Shown piece by piece: positions 23,956 through 32,435 of a stretch of 64,000 nt of DNA; positions within the stretch are counted from its first letter, which is position 1; every line of letters begins with the position of its first letter. Source of the DNA: Streptomyces antibioticus (GTDB lineage: Bacteria > Actinomycetota > Actinomycetes > Streptomycetales > Streptomycetaceae); contig NZ_CM007717.1 of assembly GCF_002019855.1 (NCBI RefSeq), positions 6,705,750 through 6,769,749 of the forward strand, written 5' to 3'. A model generated the notes under the pieces. It worked only from the letters and a program-made list of their open reading frames with translations. It searched no databases and was not told where the DNA came from. The position numbers were made by a program, and so were the translations under genes.

Positions 23956-24873
23956 ATGGCAGACACTTCCCGCCCCGCCCGCCCGGTGCTGGGACAGAAC
24001 CAGTACGGCAAGGCCGAGAACCGGGTCGTCAGGATCACGCGGCAGGGCGCCACCCACCACATCAAGGACCTCAACGTCTCCGTGTCGCTGAGCGGCGACA
24101 TGGAGGACGTCCACTACTCCGGCTCCAACGCCAACGTCCTGCCGACCGACACCACCAAGAACACGGTGTACGCGTTCGCCAAGGAGCACGGCATCGAGTC
24201 CGCCGAGCAGTTCGGCATCCATCTCGCCCGCCACTTCGTGACCTCGCAGGAGCCGATCCACCGGGCCCGTATCCGGATCGAGGAGTACGGCTGGGAGCGG
24301 ATCGAGCACGGCGGCGAGGGCGCGCACTCGTTCGCCCGCACCGGCCAGGAGACCCGGCTGACGCAGATCACCTACGACGGCACCTCGTGGGAGGTCGTCT
24401 CCGGGCTGAAGGACCTCGTCGTGCTGAACTCCACGGACTCCGAGTTCTGGGGGTACGTCAAGGACAAGTACACGACGCTCCCCGAGGCGCACGACCGGAT
24501 CCTCGCCACCGAGGTCTCCGCGCGCTGGCGCTTCAACTGGTCCGACGACACACGGCCGATGCCCGACTGGGAGACCTCCTACCGGGAGACGCGGCGGCAT
24601 CTGCTCGCGGCGTTCGCCGAGACGTACTCGCTCTCCCTCCAGCAGACCCTCTACGCGATGGGCTCGCGGATCGTCGAACGGCGCGACGAGATCGACGAGG
24701 TCCGCTTCTCCCTCCCCAACAAGCACCATTTCCTGGTGGACTTGGCGCCGTTCGGGCTGAAGAACGACAACGAGGTCTACTTCGCCGCCGATCGCCCCTA
24801 CGGCCTGATCGAGGCCACCGTCCTGCGGGACGGCTGCGAGGCGCGGATCCCCGCCGACCTCACCAACCTCTGA
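23956..24873 (+). CDS. uox: Urate oxidase (uricase)
   Basis: Cofactor-free oxidase of 305 residues converting urate to 5-hydroxyisourate and hydrogen peroxide. Two tunneling-fold repeats are visible. NQYGKAENRVVRITR opens the protein; the catalytic Lys/Thr region is in the first half (LPTDTTKNTVYAFAKEHG with the conserved Thr); FVTSQEPIHRARIRIEEYGW is typical, and so is the C-terminal SLQQTLYAMGSRIVERRDEIDEVRF followed by LPNKHHFLVDLAPFG. The start follows GGGAG by 6 bp and the gene begins 2 bp after uraH. Confidence 0.96.
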   Translation: MADTSRPARPVLGQNQYGKAENRVVRITRQGATHHIKDLNVSVSLSGDMEDVHYSGSNANVLPTDTTKNTVYAFAKEHGIESAEQFGIHLARHFVTSQEPIHRARIRIEEYGWERIEHGGEGAHSFARTGQETRLTQITYDGTSWEVVSGLKDLVVLNSTDSEFWGYVKDKYTTLPEAHDRILATEVSARWRFNWSDDTRPMPDWETSYRETRRHLLAAFAETYSLSLQQTLYAMGSRIVERRDEIDEVRFSLPNKHHFLVDLAPFGLKNDNEVYFAADRPYGLIEATVLRDGCEARIPADLTNL

Positions 24874-24901
24874 GCCGGACCCGGAAAGTAGAGGACGCAC
24901 G

Positions 24902-26275
24902 ATGACCCAGCGCATCGTCATCGAGAACTGTGCGATCGCGACCGTGGACGCCGACGACACCGAGTACGCGAACGGGTACGTCGTCATCGCCGGCAACCGA
25001 ATCGAGTCGCTCGGCGCGGGGCGGGCCCCCGGCCAACTGGCCGACGTCGTACGGCGGATCGACGCCACCGGGCATCTGGTCACGCCGGGTCTGGTCAACA
25101 CCCACCACCACTTCTACCAGTGGATCACCCGGGGTCTGGCCACCGACCACAACCTGTTCGACTGGCTCGTCGCGCTCTACCCGACCTGGGCGCGCATCGA
25201 CGAACGGATGGTCCACGCCGCCGCCCAGGGCTCCCTCGCGATGATGGCCCGCGGCGGGGTCACCACCGCCATGGACCACCACTACGTCTTCCCGCGCGGG
25301 GCCGGCGACCTCTCCGCCACCATCATCGGCGCGGCGCGGGACATGGGCGTGCGGTTCACCCTCGCCCGGGGCTCCATGGACCGTGGCGAGTCGGACGGCG
25401 GACTGCCCCCGGACTTCGCCGTCGAGACCCTGGACGACGCCCTCGCCGCCACCGAGGAGACGGTACGGCGGCACCACGACGCCTCCTTCGACGCGATGAC
25501 CCAGGTCGCCGTCGCGCCCTGCTCGCCCTTCTCCGTCTCCACCGAACTCATGAGCCAGGGCGCCCAGTTGGCCCGTCGGCTGGGGGTGCGGCTGCACACG
25601 CACGGCTCGGAGACGGTCGAGGAGGAGAAGTTCTGCCACGAGCTGTTCGGCATGGGCCCGACCGACTACTTCGAGTCCACCGGCTGGCTCGGCGAGGACG
25701 TGTGGATGGCGCACTGCGTCCACATGAACGACTCCGACATCGACGCCTTCGCCCGGACGAGGACAGGGGTCGCCCACTGCCCCTCCTCCAACGCCCGCCT
25801 CGCGGCCGGTATCGCCCGCGTCCCCGACCTGCTCGCGGCCGGCGTCCCGGTCGGCCTCGGCGTCGACGGCACGGCGTCCAACGAGTCCGGCGAACTCCAC
25901 ACCGAACTGCGCAACGCCCTGCTCATCAACCGCCTCGGCGCGCATCGCGAGGCCGCCCTGAACGCCCGCCAGGCCCTGCGCCTCGGCACGTACGGCGGCG
26001 CCCAAGTCCTGGGCCGGGCCCGGGAGATCGGCTCCCTGGAACCGGGCAAGCTGGCCGACCTGGTCCTGTGGAGGATGGACACCCTGGCCCACGCCTCCAT
26101 CGCCGACCCGGTCACCGCCCTCGTCTTCGGCGCGGCCGCCCCGGTCACGGCGTCCTTCGTCAACGGCCGCCAGATCGTCGCCGACAGCCATCTGACCCTC
26201 GCCGACGAGGACACCATCGCTCGCGCGACGAGGGAGCAGGCGCGACGGTTGGCGGGGCTTGCGGCGGGGGCGTGA
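24902..26275 (+). CDS. 8-oxoguanine deaminase (amidohydrolase superfamily)
   Basis: Amidohydrolase of 457 residues of the cytosine/guanine deaminase group. Metal-binding motifs: NTHHHFYQW after beta1, a Lys-free metal site with HTHGSETVEEEKFCHE, VWMAHCVHMNDSD, and GLGVDGTASNESGEL with the catalytic Asp. The sequence layout matches characterised 8-oxoguanine deaminases (HxH followed by FYQWITRGL). Its product is urate, which explains its place directly after urate oxidase. An alternative would be a plain guanine or hydroxydechloroatrazine deaminase, but the context favours 8-oxoguanine. GAGG precedes the ATG. Last gene of the operon. Confidence 0.85.
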   Translation: MTQRIVIENCAIATVDADDTEYANGYVVIAGNRIESLGAGRAPGQLADVVRRIDATGHLVTPGLVNTHHHFYQWITRGLATDHNLFDWLVALYPTWARIDERMVHAAAQGSLAMMARGGVTTAMDHHYVFPRGAGDLSATIIGAARDMGVRFTLARGSMDRGESDGGLPPDFAVETLDDALAATEETVRRHHDASFDAMTQVAVAPCSPFSVSTELMSQGAQLARRLGVRLHTHGSETVEEEKFCHELFGMGPTDYFESTGWLGEDVWMAHCVHMNDSDIDAFARTRTGVAHCPSSNARLAAGIARVPDLLAAGVPVGLGVDGTASNESGELHTELRNALLINRLGAHREAALNARQALRLGTYGGAQVLGRAREIGSLEPGKLADLVLWRMDTLAHASIADPVTALVFGAAAPVTASFVNGRQIVADSHLTLADEDTIARATREQARRLAGLAAGA

Positions 26276-26643
26276 CAGCGGCTGGGCACCGGGCTTGAGC
26301 GGCTGGGGCCCGAGCTGAGGGGCTGGGGCCGAGCCGAGGGGCTGGGTGGTCGGCGCAGTTCATGACGCCGGATCCGAGGGGCTTCGACGGGGCGCTGGCG
26401 CTGATTCGCCTGGTCGGAGCTGGGCGGCTGGGCCGCCGGGGTCCGAGAAGGCCCGGCTCGGGGCGCCGTGTCCGGGCCGCCGGGCTCGCGGTCGGCCCCG
26501 CTTGCCCGGGCTCGTGCGCCCGGAGCGACCGTATGACTCCGATCGAGGGGGACGGCCCTCGGTCGGTGGCCGGGGTTCCTGTGCAGGGGCCCGCGGCGGC
26601 CGTGGCCGGGGCGCGTGCGCCGTGCGTGCGCGCCCCGGAGCGG
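26276..26643. other. Intergenic region with imperfect repeats, no gene
   Basis: About 370 bp between the convergent 8-oxoguanine deaminase and MFS genes. At 26279-26347 lies a degenerate tandem array of roughly 20-bp units built on GCGGCTGGGGCCGAG. The rest is GC-rich with no convincing reading frame. Confidence 0.55.
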
Positions 26644-28089
26644 TCACCCACCGCCGTCGCGTCGGCTTTCGCGGTCTCGCAGGACCGCCGCCGCCAGTAT
26701 CAGTGCCGCCGTCGCGATCACCGCCGCCGTGCGGAAGGCCAGGCGGTAGCCCTCCGCCGTCGCGGGGAGGAGTTCCGTGCCCGTGGTCAGCGCGTCGGCC
26801 GTGCGCCTCGCGGCCAGGGTGGTCAGGACCGCCAGGCCCAGTGAACCGCCCACCACCTGCGTGGTGTTGAAGAGACCCGACGCCAGGCCGCCGTCCTCCG
26901 CGCGGACCCCGGACATCGCGAGCCCGGTCAGCGCGGGCATCGCCGCGGCGAAGCCGACGGACATCAGCAGCATGGCCGGCAGGAAGTCGACGGCGTAGGA
27001 ACCCTCCGCCGGTGCGCGGCCGAGCAGCGCCATGCCTACGGCGATCAGCGCCAGCCCGGTGAGCAGCACCCGGTACGGTCCGAACCGGCCGACGGTGCGG
27101 GCCGACAGCCCGAGCATCAGGACGCCGATCACCACCGGTGCGGGGAGGAATGCCGTACCGGTGGCCAACTCGCCGTATCCGAGGACGCGTTGCAGGTACA
27201 GCGCGCCGATGAACTGGAAGCCGTACATCGTCGCGATCATCAGGATCTGGACCGCGTTCGCCCCGCTGAGCAGCCGGGAGCCGAACAGGCGCAGCCGCAG
27301 CAGCGGACGGGCGGCCCGGGCCTGGCGCAGCACGAACCCCGTGAACAGCGCGACGGCGAGCAGCGCGAGGAGCGCGGTGGCGGTGCCGTCGCGGTCACCG
27401 GCGCCCACGATGACGTACACCGTGAGCATGAGCGCCCCGGTGACCAGCGCCGCGCCCGGGTAGTCGGCGCCCCGGCCGAGCCCGGAGCCCTGTTCCGGGG
27501 CGAGGACGCGCACGGCCGCCCACAGGGCCACCGCGCCGATCGGCAGGTTGATGAGGAAGATCCAATGCCAGCCGACGAGTTGGGTGAGCGCCCCGCCGAG
27601 GAAGGTGCCGAGCGCACCGCCCGCCGCGCCGACCGCGCTGAACACCGCGATGGCACGGGCCTGTTCGCGCGGTTCGGGGAAGAGCGTGACCAGCATGCCC
27701 AGCACCACCGCCGAGGTCATCGCACCTCCCACCCCCTGGAGGGCGCGCGCGGCGACGAGCATGCCCTGGCCGGTGGCGACCCCGCACAGCACGGACGCGA
27801 CCGTGAACACGGCGAGGCCCGCCGTGAACATCCGCTTGCGCCCGACCAGGTCCCCGAGCCGGCCGGCCAGCAGGAGCAGACCGCCGAAGGCGATCAGATA
27901 GGCGTTGACGACCCAGGCCAGGCCCGGACCGCTGAATCCCAGGTCGTTCTGGATGGCAGGCATCGCCACGGTGACGATGTTGCCGTCCAGGATCGTCATG
28001 AGCGTCCCCGCGCACAGCACGGCGAGGGACGCCCGGCGGGAGCGGTCCCCTTCGGGGACGGGTGTCGGTGTTCCGGCGAGGGCCGTCAT
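26644..28089 (-). CDS. MFS transporter, DHA2 (EmrB/QacA) family
   Basis: Polytopic exporter of 481 residues with about 14 membrane spans. Family marks: LCAGTLMTILDGNIVTVAMPAIQ (motif D1 in TM1), GRLGDLVGRKRMF (motif A), RALQGVGGAMTSAVVLGML (motif B) and GTFLGGALTQLVGWHWIFLINLP (motif C, antiporter signature). The ATG at 28089 follows GGAGG by 10 bp. It is divergent from an HxlR regulator 93 bp away, which likely represses it. Probable drug/proton antiporter; substrate unknown. Confidence 0.9.
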   Translation of the reverse strand: MTALAGTPTPVPEGDRSRRASLAVLCAGTLMTILDGNIVTVAMPAIQNDLGFSGPGLAWVVNAYLIAFGGLLLLAGRLGDLVGRKRMFTAGLAVFTVASVLCGVATGQGMLVAARALQGVGGAMTSAVVLGMLVTLFPEPREQARAIAVFSAVGAAGGALGTFLGGALTQLVGWHWIFLINLPIGAVALWAAVRVLAPEQGSGLGRGADYPGAALVTGALMLTVYVIVGAGDRDGTATALLALLAVALFTGFVLRQARAARPLLRLRLFGSRLLSGANAVQILMIATMYGFQFIGALYLQRVLGYGELATGTAFLPAPVVIGVLMLGLSARTVGRFGPYRVLLTGLALIAVGMALLGRAPAEGSYAVDFLPAMLLMSVGFAAAMPALTGLAMSGVRAEDGGLASGLFNTTQVVGGSLGLAVLTTLAARRTADALTTGTELLPATAEGYRLAFRTAAVIATAALILAAAVLRDRESRRDGGG

Positions 28090-28181
28090 AGCGGCGTGGC
28101 CTCCGTATTCTCCATTGGTGCACGACTTGTAACGGGGAACATCGTGAGTGACCATGGAGACCGGCGTAAGGAGGCAGTCGG

Positions 28182-28571
28182 ATGTCCCAGGGGAACACCG
28201 GTGTAACCGCCCAGGTCGTGAACGCGCACGCCTGCCCGGTCCGCGAAGTTCTTGACAGGGTCTCCGGCAAATGGAGCGTGCAGATCCTGGTCGCCGCCGC
28301 GCAGGGGCCGATCCGCTTCACCGAGCTGGAGCGCAGCATCGAGGGCATCAGCCGCCGCATGCTGACCCTCACCCTGCGCAATCTGGAGCGCGACGGCCTC
28401 GTCACCCGCACCGTGCACCCGACGGTGCCGCCCAAGGTGGAGTACGAACTGACGCCGGTGGCGGAGGAGTTGCACAAGACCCTGCAACAACTCACGGACT
28501 GGGCCGAGCGCAACAGGGTCTACGTCGCCGAGGCCCGGGCCGCCTACGACGAGCGGCGCGAGACCGACTGA
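28182..28571 (+). CDS. HxlR-family winged-helix regulator
   Basis: Regulator of 129 residues with the HxlR signature CPVREVLDRVSGKWSVQILVAA, IRFTELERSIEGISRRMLTLTLRNLERDGLV and TVPPKVEYELTPVAEELH (wing). A conserved Cys near residue 18 could sense oxidants or quinones. AAGGAGG sits 7 bp before the ATG. Likely represses the divergent MFS gene and itself. Confidence 0.92.
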   Translation: MSQGNTGVTAQVVNAHACPVREVLDRVSGKWSVQILVAAAQGPIRFTELERSIEGISRRMLTLTLRNLERDGLVTRTVHPTVPPKVEYELTPVAEELHKTLQQLTDWAERNRVYVAEARAAYDERRETD

Positions 28572-28601
28572 ACCGCCGAGGCCGGCACCGGCCGGCGGCG
28601 C

Positions 28602-29024
28602 CTACAGTCCGAACAGGCCCGGGTCCGAGGCCAGTTCCTTGAAGTGCTCCCGAGGGTCGGCCACCAGACGCCGCTCCTTCAGGTCCAGCAGACCGCCGAC
28701 CGCCGTGATGTCGGCGGACACCGTGCCGTCCGCCTTGCGTATCGTCTGCTCGATCCGGAACGTCTTCCCCTCGCCCCACAGGAAGGCGCAGGTGATGTCG
28801 ACCTCGTCACCGGCGAGCAGTTCGCGGCGGTAGCGGATGGTCGTCTCCAGGGCGACCGGGCCCACTCCGCGGGCTTGCAGGGCGGTCTGGGTGATGCCCG
28901 CGGCGTGCAGCAGGGACCAGCGGGCGTGCTCGGCGTAGTTGAGGTACACGCTCTGGTTCACATGGCCCTGGGTGTCGGTCTCGTACCCCCGGACGGTGAC
29001 CCGGACCGAAAACGGCTCGTGCAT
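28602..29024 (-). CDS. Acyl-CoA thioesterase (hotdog fold, 4HBT)
   Basis: Protein of 140 residues with the 4-hydroxybenzoyl-CoA-thioesterase-like pattern VRGYETDTQGHVNQSVYLNYAEHARW (catalytic Asp and the GHVNxxxY motif), ETTIRYRRELLAGDEVDI and FRIEQTIRKADGTVSADI. Cytoplasmic hydrolase of acyl- or aryl-CoA esters; substrate unknown. Convergent with the HxlR gene. Confidence 0.88.
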   Translation of the reverse strand: MHEPFSVRVTVRGYETDTQGHVNQSVYLNYAEHARWSLLHAAGITQTALQARGVGPVALETTIRYRRELLAGDEVDITCAFLWGEGKTFRIEQTIRKADGTVSADITAVGGLLDLKERRLVADPREHFKELASDPGLFGL

Positions 29025-29046
29025 GGCTGTCCCTTCGCGACGGCGG

Positions 29047-29072
29047 CTGATGCAGACGACTGATGCAGACGA
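29047..29072. repeat. 13-bp perfect tandem duplication upstream of the thioesterase gene
   Basis: Two adjacent copies of CTGATGCAGACGA (29047-29059 and 29060-29072) in the promoter region of the thioesterase gene. Confidence 0.85.
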
Positions 29073-29106
29073 CTGGTGTAGCGGACACCGATCTTGGCAT
29101 GTCGCC

Positions 29107-29766
29107 TCATCTGCGGCGTGGGGAGGCCAGGAGATAGCGCGCCCTCGTCCGGGGCTCGGTGTGCGCGCCGGTCTGCCAGCCCGCCTTCTCCAGTGTCGCC
29201 GCGCAGGCGGCGAGTGTCCCGTCGTCCAGCGCGGACACGGCGACCGCCTCGGGCTGCGGGGTGGCCCGCACCCGGTAGCCCTCTGTGGCGTCAGGCCCGG
29301 CGGGCCGGTGCCCGGCCGCCTCCAGCGCCAGCGCCGCCGCCCGCACCAGATGCGTACGCTCCCAGCCGCACGGGCGGTCCGCAGCGCCGTCCGGATTGGT
29401 CATCCGGCGCAGCTCCAGCAGCCCCTGCCAGGCGCTGTGCACCTCCCGCGCGCGGGCGGGCCCGGTAGGGACCGCCTCCGCCTCACCGCCGACCCGCGCG
29501 GCGAACACACCGCTGTCGGCGGCGGCCGGCGTCTCCGCGGCAGGCACGGGCACGGGCCCAGGCCCGGACCCGGGTTCAGGGGGCGCCTCGCGTATCCGAT
29601 GCCCGGCCGGCGTCAGGAAGTGGTCGTGCGGCGGCCTCGGGTGCCGGAAGGCGAGCCCCCGTTTCACCAGCGCCGCGAGCTGCGCGGGCGTGCCCCGCAG
29701 CCGCCCGGTGACCGGTTCGGCGGCGTCGATCACACGCCGCTGCGCGGCGGTCGGCGCTCGGCTCAC
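29107..29766 (-). CDS. Hypothetical protein, possible winged-helix N-terminus
   Basis: Protein of 219 residues not assigned to a named family. The N-terminal 60 residues (PTAAQRRVIDAAEPVTGRLRG and TPAQLAALVKRGLAFRHPRP, HDHFLTPAGHRIREA) read like a winged-helix "restart/stop" module. The middle is Pro/Ala-rich; the C-terminal part (HSAWQGLLELRRMTNPDGAA ... LEKAGWQTGAHTEPRTRARYLLA) has alternating helices and strands. GTG 29766 is chosen for the AAGGGG upstream. It overlaps nothing but ends close to the thioesterase promoter and follows the phosphatase gene after 38 bp. Confidence 0.6.
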   Translation of the reverse strand: MSRAPTAAQRRVIDAAEPVTGRLRGTPAQLAALVKRGLAFRHPRPPHDHFLTPAGHRIREAPPEPGSGPGPVPVPAAETPAAADSGVFAARVGGEAEAVPTGPARAREVHSAWQGLLELRRMTNPDGAADRPCGWERTHLVRAAALALEAAGHRPAGPDATEGYRVRATPQPEAVAVSALDDGTLAACAATLEKAGWQTGAHTEPRTRARYLLASPRRR

Positions 29767-29804
29767 GGCATGCCCCTTCGTGCGTTCCGCTGTCCACTCG
29801 AAGG

Positions 29805-30404
29805 CTACGGCCCGGGTCTGACATTCCAGGCGGCGATCACCGGCCGCCCGTGCTCGGTGCCCAGCCGGGACAGGGTCCCGGTGGCGAGCTGGAAGTGCGC
29901 GCCCTCGGAGGCGGGCAGCCCGAGCCGCCTGGCGGTCAGCACCCGCAGGAAGTGCCCGTGCGCCACCAGCACCACACACCCCTCGGTGTTGGCGTGCGCC
30001 GCGTCGATCTTGGCCAGCATCCGGTCGGCCCGCTCCCCGACCTCGTCCGGGCTCTCCCCGGGATGCTCGGGCGGCCCGGGCGCGACCCCGTCCGTGAACA
30101 GGAACCAGTCGGGCCGCTCCCGGTGGATCTGTACGGTCGTGACGCCCTCGTAGCCGCCGTAGTCCCACTCGCGCAGGTCGGTGTCGATCCGGAAGTCGCG
30201 CAGCCCGATCAGCTCGGCGGTCTCCCGCGCGCGCTGGAGCGGGCTGACGAACGCGGCCCCGATCCGGTGCGAGCGGATCATCGGCACCAGCCGCCGCGCC
30301 TCGTCCCGGCCGTGTTCGGTCAGCGGGACGTCGGTCCACCCGGTGTGCCGACCGGACCGCGACCACTCGGTCTCACCGTGCCGCACGAGAAAAAGATCAC
30401 CCAT
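29805..30404 (-). CDS. Histidine phosphatase (phosphoglycerate-mutase-like)
   Basis: Protein of 199 residues of the histidine phosphatase superfamily. The catalytic RHGE motif is at residues 8-11 (LVRHGETEWSRSGRHTGWTDVPL), followed by SPLQRARETAEL, the acid residue in LREWDYGGYEG and the second His in VVLVAHGHFLRVL. Role probably dephosphorylation of a small metabolite. Read in the same direction as the aminotransferase gene 19 bp upstream. Confidence 0.92.
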   Translation of the reverse strand: MGDLFLVRHGETEWSRSGRHTGWTDVPLTEHGRDEARRLVPMIRSHRIGAAFVSPLQRARETAELIGLRDFRIDTDLREWDYGGYEGVTTVQIHRERPDWFLFTDGVAPGPPEHPGESPDEVGERADRMLAKIDAAHANTEGCVVLVAHGHFLRVLTARRLGLPASEGAHFQLATGTLSRLGTEHGRPVIAAWNVRPGP

Positions 30405-30423
30405 GCGGTCACCGTAAGCGCTC

Positions 30424-31632
30424 CTACTGCCGGTATCCGCTCAGGAACCTGCCGATCCGTCCGATGGCCGCCTCCAGGTCGTCCGCGTGGGGGAGGGTGA
30501 GGACGCGGAAGTGGTCGGGGGCGGGCCAGTTGAAGCCCGTGCCCTGCACCACCTGGATCTTCTCGCGCAGCAGCAGATCGAGGACGAACTTCTCGTCGTC
30601 GTGGATCGGATGCACCTTGGGATCGATGCGCGGGAACGCGTACAGCGCGCCCTTGGGCTTCACACAGGAGACGCCGGGGATCTCGTTGAGCTTCTCCCAG
30701 GCCACGTCGCGCTGTTCATGGAGCCTGCCGCCCGGCGCGGTGAGGTCGCGGATGGACTGCCGGCCGCCGAGCGCGGCCTGGATGGCGTACTGGGCGGGCG
30801 CGTTGGCGCACAGGCGCATGGAGGCCAGCATGGTCAGGCCCTCCAGATAGTCGCGCGCGTGCTGCCGGGGTCCGGTCACCACCAGCCAGCCGGAACGGAA
30901 GCCCGCCACCCGGTACGTCTTCGACAGACCGCAGAAGGTCAGCACCACCAGATCGGGGGCGAGGGCGGCGGCCGAGTGGTGGACGGCGTCGTCGTACAGG
31001 ATCTGGTCGTAGATCTCGTCGGCGAACACCATCAGGCCGTGCCGGCGGGCCAGATCGAGGATGCCCTCGACGATCTCCTTCGGATACACCGCGCCGGTGG
31101 GGTTGTTGGGGTTGATGATGACGACGGCCTTGGTGCGGTCGGTGATCTTCGCCGCCATGTCGTCCAGGTCGGGGTACCAGTCGGCCTGTTCGTCGCACAG
31201 GTAGTGGACCGCCTTGCCGCCCGCGAGGGTGGTCACCGCCGTCCAGAGGGGGAAGTCGGGGGCGGGGATGAGGATTTCGTCGCCGTCCTCCACCAGCGCC
31301 TGTACGGCCATGGAGACCAGCTCGGACACGCCGTTGCCGAGGAAGACGTCGTCGACGCCGACCTCCAGGCCCAGGTCCTGGTAGCGCTGGGCGACCGCGC
31401 GGCGGGCGGAGAGGATGCCGCGCGAGTCGGTGTAGCCGTGCGCCTGCGGCAGCATGCGGATCATGTCCTGGAGGATCTCCTCCGGCGCCTCGAACCCGAA
31501 GAGCGCGGGGTTGCCGGTGTTGAGGCGGAGCACGCTGTGGCCCGCCGCCTCCAGCGCGTCGGCGTGCTCGATCACCGGGCCGCGGATCTCGTAACAGACC
31601 TCGCTCAGCTTGTTGGACTGCCGGAACTCCAT
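30424..31632 (-). CDS. PLP-dependent aminotransferase (AlaA-like)
   Basis: Class I/II aminotransferase of 402 residues closest to glutamate-pyruvate aminotransferase AlaA. Seen: LRLNTGNPALFGFEAPEEIL, NPNNPTGAVYPKEIVEGIL (cofactor Asn), MVFADEIYDQILYDD (Asp/Tyr binding pyridoxal), the Schiff-base Lys in FCGLSKTYRVAGFRSGW and the C-terminal Arg in FRVLTLPHADDLEAAI. It probably makes alanine from pyruvate and glutamate. Divergent from an HxlR regulator across a region with tandem TTGG-N5-CCAA boxes. Confidence 0.92.
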   Translation of the reverse strand: MEFRQSNKLSEVCYEIRGPVIEHADALEAAGHSVLRLNTGNPALFGFEAPEEILQDMIRMLPQAHGYTDSRGILSARRAVAQRYQDLGLEVGVDDVFLGNGVSELVSMAVQALVEDGDEILIPAPDFPLWTAVTTLAGGKAVHYLCDEQADWYPDLDDMAAKITDRTKAVVIINPNNPTGAVYPKEIVEGILDLARRHGLMVFADEIYDQILYDDAVHHSAAALAPDLVVLTFCGLSKTYRVAGFRSGWLVVTGPRQHARDYLEGLTMLASMRLCANAPAQYAIQAALGGRQSIRDLTAPGGRLHEQRDVAWEKLNEIPGVSCVKPKGALYAFPRIDPKVHPIHDDEKFVLDLLLREKIQVVQGTGFNWPAPDHFRVLTLPHADDLEAAIGRIGRFLSGYRQ

Positions 31633-31663
31633 GCGCGCTCGCCCCTCCGGTTCGTGGTGTCGC

Positions 31664-31697
31664 TTGGTTTTACCAAGCTCGAGCTTGGAAAGTCCAA
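31664..31697. promoter_or_regulatory. Tandem operator TTGG-N5-CCAA between aminotransferase and HxlR genes
   Basis: Two inverted repeats, TTGGTTTTACCAA (31664-31676) and TTGGAAAGTCCAA (31685-31697), have centres 21 bp apart. Between and overlapping them lies a perfect 16-bp palindrome CCAAGCTCGAGCTTGG (31673-31688), formed because the half-sites alternate. It is very AT-rich for this genome and sits in the divergent promoter region. Probable binding site of the adjacent HxlR protein. Confidence 0.75.
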
Positions 31698-31719
31698 CAA
31701 CATGTCTAGACTGCGTCGC

Positions 31720-32346
31720 ATGTCACCTCGCCGAAGCTACGACCAGTACTGTTCCGCCGCCCGCGCCCTCGACGTCGTGGGTGACCGCTGGACCCTGCTG
31801 ATCGTCCGGGAGCTGCTCGCCGGCCCGCGCCGCTACACGGATCTGCACGCCGACCTGCCGGGCGTCAGCACGGACGTGCTCGCCGGACGGCTGAAGGACA
31901 TGGAGCGCGACGGCCTGGCCACCCGGCGCCGGCTGCCCCCGCCCGGCGCGGCCTTCGTGTACGAACTCACCGCACGTGGCCGGGAGTTGCTGCCGGTGCT
32001 GCAAGCGCTCGGGGCCTGGGGCGAGGCGGAACTCGGCGAGCGCCGGCCCACCGACGCGCTGCGCGCGCACTGGTTCGCGCTCCCGCTGCTGCGCGGCCTG
32101 GAGGGCGAGGGGCTGGTCGAAGTCCGGCTGGAGGAAGGGGACTTCCATCTCCACGTCGGGACGGTGGAGGGGCCGGTCCACGGCGACGGCCGCGCGCCCC
32201 GGGAGCCCGACGCCCGGCTCACGCTCGACGCCGACACGGCGGCGGCCGTCGCGCGCGGGGAACTCGCGGTGCCGGACGCCGTGCGCGCGGGGAGGATCGA
32301 GGTCACGGGCGACGGGACGCTGGCGAAGGAACTGCGCGAGGCGTGA
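31720..32346 (+). CDS. HxlR-family regulator with C-terminal extra domain
   Basis: Protein of 208 residues. Winged helix: YDQYCSAARALDVVGDRWTLLIVRELLAGPRRYTDLH, PGVSTDVLAGRLKDMERDGLA, PPPGAAFVYELTARGREL. The extra C-terminal 90 residues (LRAHWFALPLLRGLEGEGLVEVRLEEGDFHLHVG ... PDARLTLDADTAAAVARGEL) resemble an SCP2-like sterol-carrier or ligand pocket found in some HxlR proteins. An in-frame ATG at 31702 would lengthen it by six residues and overlap the operator region less well. Likely autoregulated and controlling the aminotransferase. Confidence 0.9.
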   Translation: MSPRRSYDQYCSAARALDVVGDRWTLLIVRELLAGPRRYTDLHADLPGVSTDVLAGRLKDMERDGLATRRRLPPPGAAFVYELTARGRELLPVLQALGAWGEAELGERRPTDALRAHWFALPLLRGLEGEGLVEVRLEEGDFHLHVGTVEGPVHGDGRAPREPDARLTLDADTAAAVARGELAVPDAVRAGRIEVTGDGTLAKELREA

Positions 32347-32377
32347 CGGACGGTCAGGACCGGTGCGCGACATGAGA

Positions 32378-32409
32378 GGAGGCCCACCACGCGGTCGTGG
32401 TGGGCCTCC
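32378..32409. terminator. Strong bidirectional terminator
   Basis: Perfect 14-bp stem GGAGGCCCACCACG / CGTGGTGGGCCTCC with a CGGT loop, between convergent genes ending at 32346 and 32436. Confidence 0.9.
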
Positions 32410-32435
32410 CGGGGCTCATGCCGTAAGGCGGCCGG

